Shown: positions 1-11,201 of the stretch, in pieces | Numbering within the stretch: position 1 is the stretch's first letter | How the letters are laid out: each line of letters starts with the position of its first letter | Assembly: GCA_015060885.1 (NCBI GenBank) | Contig: SUXO01000021.1 | Coordinates: forward strand, 1 to 36,687 | Source: Bacteroidales bacterium | Lineage (GTDB): Bacteria; Bacteroidota; Bacteroidia; Bacteroidales; Bacteroidaceae | DNA length: 36,687 nucleotides | Reading direction: 5' to 3' | Made by a program: the position numbers and the translations under genes | The notes under the pieces: model-generated | Told to the model about the DNA's origin: nothing | Databases searched by the model: none | Seen by the model: only the letters and a program-made list of their open reading frames with translations

Positions 1-739
1 GGCTCACCTGCAAAAGTCGGGGGAATAAAACTTTCTCACTCCTAAATCCTCGGTGGCCCGTGAGATATTCTTTCTATCAAAGAATTTTTATTTACTTTTT
101 GTCGCTCAAAAAGTAACAAAAACGCCCGGCACACGGGGCGTTCAAGTCGCTCCTGTCTCTGCTCGTGAATTGCTTTAAAGCAATATAACTCGTTCGCCAC
201 TCGCTTGTCGCTGCAAGCCTTTCTGCCGTTTGCAGGGTGCTGCGTAACTCGCTCCGTGCGGCTATATAAGATAAATTATACCCGCACTGCGCTCAAACAG
301 TACTCGCACAATGGCCTGCCCCCGGCAGGGCTCTCCGCTGTCTCTCTTACGGTGCCGGTTTCTTTTTCTGAATTACTTTTGCTTGCGTTGTGCAACGCAA
401 AGGTAATTCGTCGCTGAAAGCGAAAGGGCAGCGTGGCGCGACACAGTGAGCTACCGAGCAATGCGCAGGAAAAGCGTGGTACATGTTTGAGCGCAGCGAG
501 TCGTGCCACGCCCAAGCATTGCGACCAGTAGTGAGCGGCAAGGCACGTAGCGACCGAAGAATGTCGCAGGCGTAGCAGCGACTTGTGAGCAAAGCAAGTG
601 CCGACTGGTAAGTACGACTGCCCACGTTTTTGTGCACTTTTTTCAAAAAGTGCAGCAGAAATCCTCTCTTAATTGAGAGAATAGCCGATAATAACACCGA
701 AAAGTTTTGAGCAAGTCCCATAGAATTTGCAGGTGAGCC
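1..739. mobile_element. MITE-like element, copy A
   Basis: A 739-bp non-coding element. The first 14 bases (GGCTCACCTGCAAA) and the last 14 (726-739) are perfect inverted repeats. It shares almost its whole length with the element at 1973-2856. Inside are a 10-bp hairpin (TTACTTTTTG, 92-116), a GC-rich hairpin around 124-140, a long hairpin around 369-409 and a 9-bp hairpin at about 474-512. The short open frames inside overlap in several frames and are not kept between the two copies, so I do not regard it as coding. No transposase is encoded, so it would need one in trans. The left flank is outside the window. If it made an 8-bp duplication like copy B, the base run just before position 1 should be GTGTTTGC, the sequence at 740-747. 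Confidence 0.85.
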
Positions 740-750
740 GTGTTTGCCCA

Positions 751-794
751 AATGAAAGAATAGCCGATAATGACACCGAGGAGTTTATAGTAAG
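751..794. repeat. Remnant of the right end of the MITE-like family
   Basis: This stretch is clearly similar to 671-714 inside copy A. Both contain GAATAGCCGATAAT followed by A or G and ACACCGA, then a GAGTTT/AAGTTT block and an AAG end. It lies only 11 bp beyond the right end of copy A, so copy A was probably inserted into or next to an older relative. A 7-bp hairpin (CCGAGGA at 776-782 with TCCTCGG at 798-804) follows. No other feature is seen between 795 and the promoter near 874. Confidence 0.65.
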
Positions 795-873
795 TTTTCC
801 TCGGTTTATAGCTGAACCAATTGGGCGTTATAACGAAGAAAAGCAGAGAATATTGTTAAAATGGATAATTTTG

Positions 874-905
874 TTTGGATTTAACACAATTATTTTATTA
901 CTTTG
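874..905 (+). promoter_or_regulatory. Promoter of the ECF sigma factor gene
   Basis: TTTG at 874-877 is followed after 20 nt by TTACTTTG (898-905), one mismatch from the Bacteroidota -7 box TAnnTTTG. A start near 912 would give a leader of about 75 nt before the ATG at 986. Confidence 0.5.
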
Positions 906-985
906 CACCGTTAAATCATTATAAACAACCTAAAAACACTATTGCCTATAAAACACGTCTACTCCAAAATCAATAAATAGACAGA

Positions 986-1579
986 ATGGAGAATTTGAAA
1001 CAGATGACCGACGATATGTTGGTGTCACTGTATGTAGGGGGCAATAATTCAGCGTTTGATACATTGTTGAATCGTCACAAGGACAGGTTGTACTATTACA
1101 TATATTTTATTGTACGTTCACGCGAGGTAGCCGAGGATATATTCCAGGAGACTTTTGTGAAAGCCATTATAAGGTTACAGGAGGGAAAATACCAGCCCGA
1201 CGGCAAGTTCGGTGCGTGGATAACCCGCATTGCTCATAATCTGGTAATAGACCAGTTCCGCCAGGAGCGCAATGAAAACCTTGTATCGAGCGACGAGGGC
1301 GAGGTGGATATTCTTAACGATGCATCGCTCTCCGAGGGTACAATAGAGAACCGTATGGTGAACGAGCAGGTGTTGCGCGATGTGCGTGCTCTTGTCGACG
1401 AACTTCCCGACTGCCAGCGCGAAGTGGTTTATATGCGTTTCTATCAGCAACTCTCTTTCAAAGATATTGCCGACATCACAGGTGTGAGCATAAACACAGC
1501 TCTTGGCCGCATACGTTATGCAATATTGAATATGCGTCGCATTGCAGCAGAGAAGAATATCAGTCTTGTACTTGAATAA
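986..1579 (+). CDS. ECF-type RNA polymerase sigma factor
   Basis: The 197-residue product has the two-domain layout of group 4 (ECF) sigma-70 factors and directs core RNA polymerase to a promoter set. Sigma region 2 covers roughly residues 24-95 (DIFQETFVKAI, then WITRIAHNLVIDQFR in the -10 recognition helix). Sigma region 4 covers roughly 135-185 (LPDCQREVVYMRF, then the helix-turn-helix FKDIADITGVSINTALGRIR). There is no region 1.1 or 3. No anti-sigma gene or FecR-like partner adjoins it, unlike the sigma/anti-sigma/SusCD arrangement common in this phylum. The next gene is the 59-aa protein at 1699, separated by a strong terminator. ATG 986 is the first Met and region 2 follows at normal spacing. 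The regulon cannot be told from sequence. Confidence 0.93.
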   Translation: MENLKQMTDDMLVSLYVGGNNSAFDTLLNRHKDRLYYYIYFIVRSREVAEDIFQETFVKAIIRLQEGKYQPDGKFGAWITRIAHNLVIDQFRQERNENLVSSDEGEVDILNDASLSEGTIENRMVNEQVLRDVRALVDELPDCQREVVYMRFYQQLSFKDIADITGVSINTALGRIRYAILNMRRIAAEKNISLVLE

Positions 1580-1610
1580 TAAACTGGAAATCATAAACTT
1601 ATAATTAGGT

Positions 1611-1653
1611 GTATATCCCGCAGTAATTTTTTTTACTGCGGGATATACTTTTT
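1611..1653 (+). terminator. Rho-independent terminator of the sigma factor gene
   Basis: A perfect 16-bp stem (1611-1626 with 1633-1648) closes a six-T loop and is followed by five Ts. It begins 31 nt after the sigma factor stop codon. Because the arms are perfect, it would also fold on the opposite strand. Confidence 0.9.
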
Positions 1654-1698
1654 ATGGCTTTCTTGCGTTTATTATATAGAACACCACCGATATAGCCT

Positions 1699-1878
1699 AT
1701 GAATAAAAAATCTACACTCAATCTAAAATTACAGAACTCAATCATTGCACAGGCATTGCGTAGCGAGAAGATGCCGAAGCCTACTGAAACTTCATTGGCT
1801 TTTATAAAGAATTTTGCGTATAATTTCAGGGTACAGCAGTGTGGCGATGGTATTGTTCACGATTTTGTATTAAACTAA
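1699..1878 (+). CDS. Small conserved Bacteroidales-type protein (59 aa)
   Basis: An ATG-started frame of 59 codons, ending TAA at 1876-1878. The product starts MNKKSTLNLKLQNSIIAQAL, has EKMPKPTETSLAFIKNFAYNF in two parts through the middle and ends HDFVLN. I recall short proteins of this shape (basic N-terminus, SIIAQAL, EKMPxP, then a FIKxFA segment) as uncharacterised proteins in Bacteroides relatives, but I know no function. It has no signal peptide or membrane segment. It lies between the sigma factor terminator and its own terminator at 1902, which supports a separate short transcript. There is no clear -7 box in the 45 bp between the upstream terminator and the start, so it might be expressed by readthrough. 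Confidence 0.65.
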   Translation: MNKKSTLNLKLQNSIIAQALRSEKMPKPTETSLAFIKNFAYNFRVQQCGDGIVHDFVLN

Positions 1879-1901
1879 CTGATTACTTAAACTAACCTCG
1901 G

Positions 1902-1931
1902 GCCGTTCCTCTTTTGGGGAACGGCTTTTTT
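1902..1931 (+). terminator. Rho-independent terminator after the 59-aa gene
   Basis: GCCGTTCC (1902-1909) pairs with GGAACGGC (1918-1925) and is followed by a run of six Ts. It lies 23 nt after the stop codon. Confidence 0.88.
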
Positions 1932-2400
1932 CTTGTTTGTTTCCCGTAAAAAAAGCTCATCTGCAAAGTCCGGGCTCACCTGCAAAAGTCGGGGGAATAA
2001 AACTTTCTCACTGCTAAATCCTCGGTGGCCCGTGAGCAATTCTTTCTATCATTGAATTCCTTTATTTACTTTTTGTCGCTCAAAAAGTAACAAAAACGCC
2101 CGGCACACGGGGCGTTCAAGCCGCTCCTGTCTCTGCTCGTGAATTGCTTTAAAGCAATATAACTCGTTCGACACTCGCTTGTCGCTGCAAGCCTTTCTGC
2201 CGTTTGCAGGGTGCTGCGTAACTCGCTTCGTGCGGCTATATAAGATAAATTATACCCGCACTGCGCTCAGACAGTACTCGCACAATGGCCTGCCCCCGAC
2301 AGGGCTCTCCGCTGTCTCTCTTACGGTGCCGGTTTCTTTTTACTGAATTACTTCTGCTTGCGCTGTACAACACGAAGGTAATTCGTCGCTGAAAGCGAAA

Positions 2401-2472
2401 ATAACGATTAAGTGAGAGTAGAAGGCAAATTTATTTGCATTATGCCGAGCGTGAGTTATTTCGTTATACAAA
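2401..2472. repeat. 72-bp insert in copy B with inverted ends
   Basis: Absent from copy A, where the flanks join directly (GCGAAA to GGGCAG). It has 7-bp inverted ends, ATAACGA (2401-2407) and TCGTTAT (2461-2467), and an inner AAATTTATTTGCATTATGCC block. It looks like a small palindromic repeat that entered copy B, or was lost from copy A. Confidence 0.6.
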
Positions 2473-2651
2473 GGGCAGCGTGGCGCGACACAGGGAGCTA
2501 CCGAGCAATGCGCAGGAAAAAGCGTGGTACATGTTTGAGCGCAGCGAGTCGTGCCACGCCCAAGCATTGCGACCAGTAGTGAGCGGCAAGGCACGAAGCG
2601 ACCGAAGAATGTCGCAGGCGTAGCAGCGACTTGTGAGCAAAGCAAGTGCCG

Positions 2652-2724
2652 AAAGTTTGTACAAACGAGCGGGTGAAAGCTTGCTTACACACAAAGCGAG
2701 TGCAGCCAAGCTTGGATTTATCAA
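2652..2724. repeat. About 73-bp insert in copy B related to the 83-bp repeat near uvrB
   Basis: Absent from copy A between GTGCCGA and the following AAGTACGACTGCCC block. It contains ACAAACGAGCGG (2661-2672) and, further on, GCGAGTGCAG, both in the same order as in the tandem unit at 17961-18126. The middle differs (GAAAGCTTGCTT instead of GAAGTTTACTTC) but keeps a small self-pairing block. This suggests one short repeat family present in both places. Confidence 0.55.
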
Positions 2725-3000
2725 TGGCAAGTACGACTGCCCACGTTTTTGTGCACTTTTTCAAAAAGTGCAGCATAAATCTTCGCTTAATTGAGAGAAT
2801 ATCCGACAATAACACCGAAAAGTTTTGAGTAAGCCCCTAGAATTTGCAGGTGAGCCAAAGTCCGGGGGGTGCTCAAAACTTCCCGACTATTCTCTTATGT
2901 GGGGCACGCCGGTGTGTGCGCCCGGAAAGAATATCTCACGGGGCACCGAGAATTTAAAAGTGAGAAATGTTTTATCCCTCCAACTTTTGCAAGTGGTCCT

Positions 3001-3032
3001 AAAAAACGGGCTGTGTCACGTGACACAGCCCG
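3001..3032 (-). terminator. Terminator of the S9 peptidase-MFS unit
   Basis: A 26-bp perfect palindrome (3007-3032, arms CGGGCTGTGTCA) is followed on the minus strand by six Ts (3006-3001). It lies 25 nt past the MFS stop codon. The T run is also part of the presumed target duplication of the older mobile element. Confidence 0.9.
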
Positions 3033-3057
3033 CTATGTAAATGAAGTGTTTTATGTA

Positions 3058-4434
3058 TTACTCCATATTCTTCTTTTCAAGTCCGTAACCGTGCTTTGCA
3101 TCGGCCTGCTTCAAAAGCAAGGCAGTGGCAATGGCAACAAAGCCGAACAGGGTGAAAATAGCCATAGGTATGGTGTAGTCATAAGTTATGGTGCCATCGG
3201 CGGCGGTTATGGTAGAGTAGTCCTGTATGACCGAGCCAATGAATATGGGTACCATTGAGAGCCCTATGTTCTGAATGTAGAAGATGATGGCATAAGCCGA
3301 ACCAAGCTGTTTCATAGGGATAATTTTGGGTACCGAAGGCCACATTGCCGAAGGAACAAGCGAGAAGGCCACGCCCAGGATAATCATAATGATTATGGCA
3401 AACCACCATACATTAAGCACGGGAAGTGCGAAAAGGATATGTACAAGGGTGAGCATTGCCGAGCCTATAATCATAAGCGTTGCTCCCTTGCCCACGCGGT
3501 CGTAAAGACGGCCGAAGATGGGTGTGAGAAGGATTGTTCCAAAGGGTAGCATTGCAGGTATGAGGCCGGCAAGTTCAGGTTCCACCTCATACTTGTGTAT
3601 CATAAGTTTTGTGGCAAACTTCAAGAAGGGGAATACGCCCGAATAGAAGAGTACGCACAGGATGGCTATGAGCCAGAAGCCGGTGTTGGTGAATATCACT
3701 TTGAGGTCGGCAAAACGGAATCCCTCTTCGGGTTCGCTGTCGGTGCCGGTGGCGAGTGAAGCATCGAGCTTGCGGTCCATTACGCAGTAAACAAGGTACG
3801 AAATGAAGCCCACGCAAAGGAGCGCAGCACCAAGCAGAATGGGTGCCGAGGGCTTGCCCACGGCATTGGCAATGGGGAGGCTGCAAGCAAGTGCGGCTGC
3901 TGTACCAATACGTGCCATAGCAACCTGCAAGCCCATAGCAAGAGCAAGTTCGTGGCCTGTGAACCACTTCGCAATTACTTTGGTAACTGTGATGCCTGTA
4001 ATTTCGGCTCCAAGACCGAAGATGGCAAATCCCAAAGCTGCAACGGCAACCTGCATGGGATAACCAAAGATAACCGCATCGCCGAACGTGTTGTCAATGG
4101 CATACCATTTTATGATGGTTCCCACAAGCATAAGCGCGCTGCTCGCTGTGCCGGTGAAGCGTATTCCGCATTTGTCGAGGATGATGCCGCCAAAGAAGAG
4201 CATCAGTAGGAATACATTTATAAAGCCGTATGCGCCCGAAAAGAAACCATATTCATTGCTGGTCCATCCGAGGCCTCCCTCGGCCACTGTCTGTGTGAGA
4301 ATCTCTTCGAGCGGTGCCATTACATCGGTAATGAAATAACCGCACATCATGGTGAACGAAACTATTAGCATGGCACCCCAACGCGCCACGGGCGAGTCGT
4401 TCAGTTTTGTCTGGATTTTTTGTGTTACTGTCAT
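3058..4434 (-). CDS. MFS transporter, possibly for (di)peptides
   Basis: The 458-residue inner-membrane protein has about twelve hydrophobic segments and belongs to the major facilitator superfamily. The loop 2-3 signature is present at about residues 82-94 (GGIILDKCGIRF, matching the GxxxDxxGxR pattern). The start ATG is the first one, followed by a short cytoplasmic N-terminus and a first membrane segment near residue 20. Its gene begins 40 nt after the stop of the S9 peptidase on the same strand, with no terminator between, so the two are probably co-transcribed. The overall look and the pairing with a secreted dipeptidyl-peptidase-like enzyme suggest a peptide or dipeptide carrier of the MFSD1 type. 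That substrate is inferred from context only. Other small-molecule substrates cannot be excluded. Confidence 0.85.
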   Translation of the reverse strand: MTVTQKIQTKLNDSPVARWGAMLIVSFTMMCGYFITDVMAPLEEILTQTVAEGGLGWTSNEYGFFSGAYGFINVFLLMLFFGGIILDKCGIRFTGTASSALMLVGTIIKWYAIDNTFGDAVIFGYPMQVAVAALGFAIFGLGAEITGITVTKVIAKWFTGHELALAMGLQVAMARIGTAAALACSLPIANAVGKPSAPILLGAALLCVGFISYLVYCVMDRKLDASLATGTDSEPEEGFRFADLKVIFTNTGFWLIAILCVLFYSGVFPFLKFATKLMIHKYEVEPELAGLIPAMLPFGTILLTPIFGRLYDRVGKGATLMIIGSAMLTLVHILFALPVLNVWWFAIIIMIILGVAFSLVPSAMWPSVPKIIPMKQLGSAYAIIFYIQNIGLSMVPIFIGSVIQDYSTITAADGTITYDYTIPMAIFTLFGFVAIATALLLKQADAKHGYGLEKKNME

Positions 4435-4474
4435 TGTCTTGTCTTTTGTGTTATCGTTTTATTTAAGCCATTTG

Positions 4475-6610
4475 TTAATTCTGTTTGTTCAACCATTTGT
4501 CGAGCCAGCCGAAGAAGGTGCGTTGCCACAGAATGCCGTTCTGCGGTTTAAGTACCCAGTGGTTCTCGTCGGGGAAGAGCAGCAATTGCGCAGGAACTCC
4601 TTTGAGCTTTGCAGCGTTGAAGGCTGCCATCGATTGCGACGACAGTATGCGGTAGTCGCGGTCGCCGTGTATGAGCAGAATGGGGGTGTCCCACTTGTCG
4701 ACAAATCTATGGGGTGAGTTCGAGAACGATTTCTGTACCTTGGGGCTATTCTCATAGGGTGCGCCGCCCAGGTCCCAGTTGGTGAACCAACTCTCTTCGG
4801 TTTCATAGTACTGCTGTTCCATATTGAAGAAACCGTCGTGGGCAATGAAAGCCTTGAAACGCTTGTTGTGGTGTCCCATCATCCACATTGCAGTGTAACC
4901 GCCGAAGCTGGCACCCACGCAGCCGAGTCGCTCGCTGTCGACATAAGGCTCTTTTGCCACATCGTCGATTGCAGCGAAGAGGTCCTTCATGCAGGCACCG
5001 CCATAGTCGCCGCTAATCTGTTCGTTCCACTCCGAACCGAATCCTGGTAGTCCACGGCGGTTGGTGGCAACCACAATGTAGCCTTGTGCTGCCATAATGC
5101 GGAAGTTCCAGCGGAAACTCCAAAACTGGCTCACGGGCGATTGGGGGCCGCCATTGCAGAAGAGCAGGGCGGGGTATTTCTTGTTCTTGTCGAAGTTGGG
5201 CGGGAAAACAACCCAGGAGTGCAGCGGCTTGCCGTCGAAGGTTGTGCACCAGCGTGCCTCAACCTTTATGTCGGGCAGTTGTGAGAGAATGTGCTCGTTT
5301 TCGGCTGTAAGTTGAGTTATGTTGCCGTTGCTTTCAATAGAGTATATGTCGGTGGGCTCGCTTATCGACTGGCGTGTGGCAATGAGCTTGCCGTTACCGG
5401 CGGGAGTTACCGATGTGTAGTCGTAATCACCGGTGGTTATCTGTTTCAGGTCGCTTTCAAGGGTAATATTGTATACGTGTGTTGTGCCGTGCCAGGTTCC
5501 TGTAAAGTAGAGGCTCTTGCTGTCGGGTGCCCAGCTGTAACTGTCGACATTGCTGTCGAAGAGAGGGGCTTTTTCGCCGTTCTTTCCGTCGGTGAGGTAT
5601 CTCTGCTCGCCTGTTGCCAGGTTGAGCACGCACAGACGGTTGCGGTCGCTTTCGTAGCCGTCGCGTTTCATACTCAACCAGGCGAGGTGTGTGCCGTCGG
5701 GCGAGAATGCGGGTGTTGTGTCGTAACCATAGTTGGCACTGCTCTCGTTCATTTTGCACAGGTTTTCTGTTGTGCCATTCTCTGTGTCGTAGAGGTATAT
5801 GTCGGTGTCGGTGCTCACGGTGTAATCCACGCCGTTCTTTTTAATGCAGCTATATGCTATTTTTTTCGAATCGTTGCTCCACGCAAGCTGCTCGGTGCCG
5901 CCAAACGGGCGGTTGGGGCAGTCGTATGTGGTGCCTTCGAGCAGGTCCTTTCCCTCATCTATGCTGTTGCCGTCAAATGTGGCAATGAAGGGGTGGGGAG
6001 CATCGGTAATCCATTCGTCCCAATGCTTGTACATCAGGTCGTCGACCACGAAACCTTGTGCCTTTGGCAGGTCGGGGTGTATGTCGGCAGTGCTCTCTTT
6101 TATCTTTATGCGCTTGACGAGTATTATTTTTGTTTCGCAGGGCGAGAAAAGGAAACCCTCAATGTCGCTCTTGTCGTGGGTGAGCTGTCGGCGTTCGCTG
6201 CCGTCGGGGTTCATTTCCCACACCTGGTTGCTGCCGCCTTCGTTGGAGAGGAATGCAATCTTGCTGCCGCCTTTAATCCAGGTTGCGCCTGTTTCGTTGG
6301 CGGGTGTGGCGGTGAGGCACTGCTTGTTGCCACCGTCGGCATCCATAATGTTTATTGTGTGGTGGCTCTTGTTGTGCTCCACGCTGTAATAGCTTGTGCC
6401 ATAGATGATGCGTTGCCCGTCGGGTGAAACCACCGGTGTTCCAACACGGCCCATAGCCCATAGGACTTCGGGAGTCATTACTCCGTTCTCGACCTTTATG
6501 TCGCTTTTCCCAATCATTGCGGTAGCCTCCTCTTTGGGGCTCTCACCGCAACCGTTCAGCATAATGCCTGTAAATGCCATTGCTGCCATAATGAATGTTC
6601 CTTTGTTCAT
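4475..6610 (-). CDS. S9 family peptidase lipoprotein (dipeptidyl-peptidase type)
   Basis: The 711-residue serine peptidase starts with a lipoprotein signal: a hydrophobic stretch ending LNGC, with Cys21 the lipidated residue, so it should be anchored to a membrane and face the periplasm or exterior. Residues about 45-440 form a WD40-like beta-propeller with repeated SPDG blocks (62-65, 303-306). The C-terminal alpha/beta-hydrolase domain (about 450-711) holds the triad: Ser568 in GASFGGY, an Asp in HGDRDY (Asp652 most likely) and His684 in DENHW. Length and layout fit the prolyl-oligopeptidase/dipeptidyl-peptidase family, and the C-terminal half resembles DPP5-type enzymes of Bacteroidales. 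It would clip dipeptides from oligopeptides outside the inner membrane. It is the first gene of a two-gene unit with the MFS transporter. Confidence 0.92.
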   Translation of the reverse strand: MNKGTFIMAAMAFTGIMLNGCGESPKEEATAMIGKSDIKVENGVMTPEVLWAMGRVGTPVVSPDGQRIIYGTSYYSVEHNKSHHTINIMDADGGNKQCLTATPANETGATWIKGGSKIAFLSNEGGSNQVWEMNPDGSERRQLTHDKSDIEGFLFSPCETKIILVKRIKIKESTADIHPDLPKAQGFVVDDLMYKHWDEWITDAPHPFIATFDGNSIDEGKDLLEGTTYDCPNRPFGGTEQLAWSNDSKKIAYSCIKKNGVDYTVSTDTDIYLYDTENGTTENLCKMNESSANYGYDTTPAFSPDGTHLAWLSMKRDGYESDRNRLCVLNLATGEQRYLTDGKNGEKAPLFDSNVDSYSWAPDSKSLYFTGTWHGTTHVYNITLESDLKQITTGDYDYTSVTPAGNGKLIATRQSISEPTDIYSIESNGNITQLTAENEHILSQLPDIKVEARWCTTFDGKPLHSWVVFPPNFDKNKKYPALLFCNGGPQSPVSQFWSFRWNFRIMAAQGYIVVATNRRGLPGFGSEWNEQISGDYGGACMKDLFAAIDDVAKEPYVDSERLGCVGASFGGYTAMWMMGHHNKRFKAFIAHDGFFNMEQQYYETEESWFTNWDLGGAPYENSPKVQKSFSNSPHRFVDKWDTPILLIHGDRDYRILSSQSMAAFNAAKLKGVPAQLLLFPDENHWVLKPQNGILWQRTFFGWLDKWLNKQN

Positions 6611-6649
6611 TTTCCTATAATTATTTTTCTGTTTACGTTTTATATGTTA

Positions 6650-6657
6650 CAAAAATA
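6650..6657 (-). promoter_or_regulatory. -7 box of the S9 peptidase-MFS unit
   Basis: On the minus strand TATTTTTG is a perfect TAnnTTTG box, about 40 nt before the start codon. I see no convincing TTG at the -33 position. The 334-bp divergent region 6611-6944 otherwise holds AT-rich sequence, the motif at 6835 and the forward promoter at 6874. Confidence 0.5.
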
Positions 6658-6834
6658 TCAAATATTTTTAGAATATTGCAGAATATTCACTGCTTTATCA
6701 ATAGAAAAATAGCGATATAATTACAGATTTCTTGGAAAGTTTACATGCTTCGCCAAACGGGAGTGGGTTCGTGAAACAAAGAGCATAAAAAGGCAGGCAC
6801 AATTTGCGGGCAATGTAATCATCTTTTTCCGAAA

Positions 6835-6855
6835 GAAATTCAAACGGTTTCTTAA
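6835..6855 (+). repeat. Recurring intergenic motif, occurrence 1
   Basis: GAAATTCAAACGGTTTCTTA, 60 nt upstream of the -7 box of the beta-galactosidase gene. Near-identical copies lie at 23045 and 32486 and a weaker one at 25658, all on the plus strand between genes. It may be a protein-binding site; see findings. Confidence 0.5.
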
Positions 6856-6873
6856 TTTTAACAAATTATTGCC

Positions 6874-6902
6874 TTTGTTATTGATAATTTTGATTAGTTT
6901 TG
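6874..6902 (+). promoter_or_regulatory. Promoter of the beta-galactosidase unit
   Basis: TAGTTTTG (6895-6902) is a perfect TAnnTTTG box. TTTG at 6874-6877 lies 17 nt upstream, slightly closer than usual. The leader would be about 35 nt. Confidence 0.55.
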
Positions 6903-6917
6903 CATAATAACCACTAA

Positions 6918-11189
<4,272 letters not shown>

Positions 11190-11201
11190 GAATGTGATTT
11201 G

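Larger units (their letters stand above)
1973..2856. mobile_element. MITE-like element, copy B, with 8-bp target duplication
   Basis: An 884-bp relative of copy A in the same orientation, with the same perfect 14-bp inverted ends (1973-1986 and 2843-2856). It is flanked by an exact 8-bp direct repeat, AAAGTCCG, at 1965-1972 and 2857-2864, the mark of transposition. The extra 145 bp relative to copy A are explained by two inserts, at about 2401-2472 and 2652-2724. No transposase is encoded. Eight-base duplications are typical of several IS families including ISL3 and IS256, and the GGCTC end recalls ISL3 ends, but that assignment is only a guess. Confidence 0.9.
1955..2999 (-). mobile_element. 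Older, internally deleted family member interrupted by copy B
   Basis: Two fragments, 1955-1972 and 2865-2999, join into one element of about 153 bp once copy B and one copy of its target duplication are removed. Read on the minus strand, 2925-2999 matches bases 1-75 of copy A with roughly a dozen differences (GATAAAACATTTCTCAC against AATAAAACTTTCTCAC; CCCGTGAGATATTCTTTC is identical). The other end resembles the right end of the family (TGCTCAAAACTT, CTATTCTCT). Only the ends survive and the middle is missing. TAAAAAA flanks it at 1947-1953 and 3000-3006, a likely decayed target duplication. Confidence 0.7.

Noticed and set aside
205-751. Open frames inside mobile-element copy A (and the matching ones in copy B), up to 134 codons
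   Set aside because: They overlap in several frames on both strands and the reading frames are not kept between the two copies. The sequence is dominated by hairpins.
826-835. Palindrome CGTTATAACG as an operator of the sigma factor gene
   Set aside because: It is a single 10-bp palindrome with no second copy near other promoters. That is too short to support a call.
5291-6427. 378-codon plus-strand frame
   Set aside because: It lies fully antisense to the S9 peptidase, which has intact motifs. Its translation is low-complexity and has no start context.
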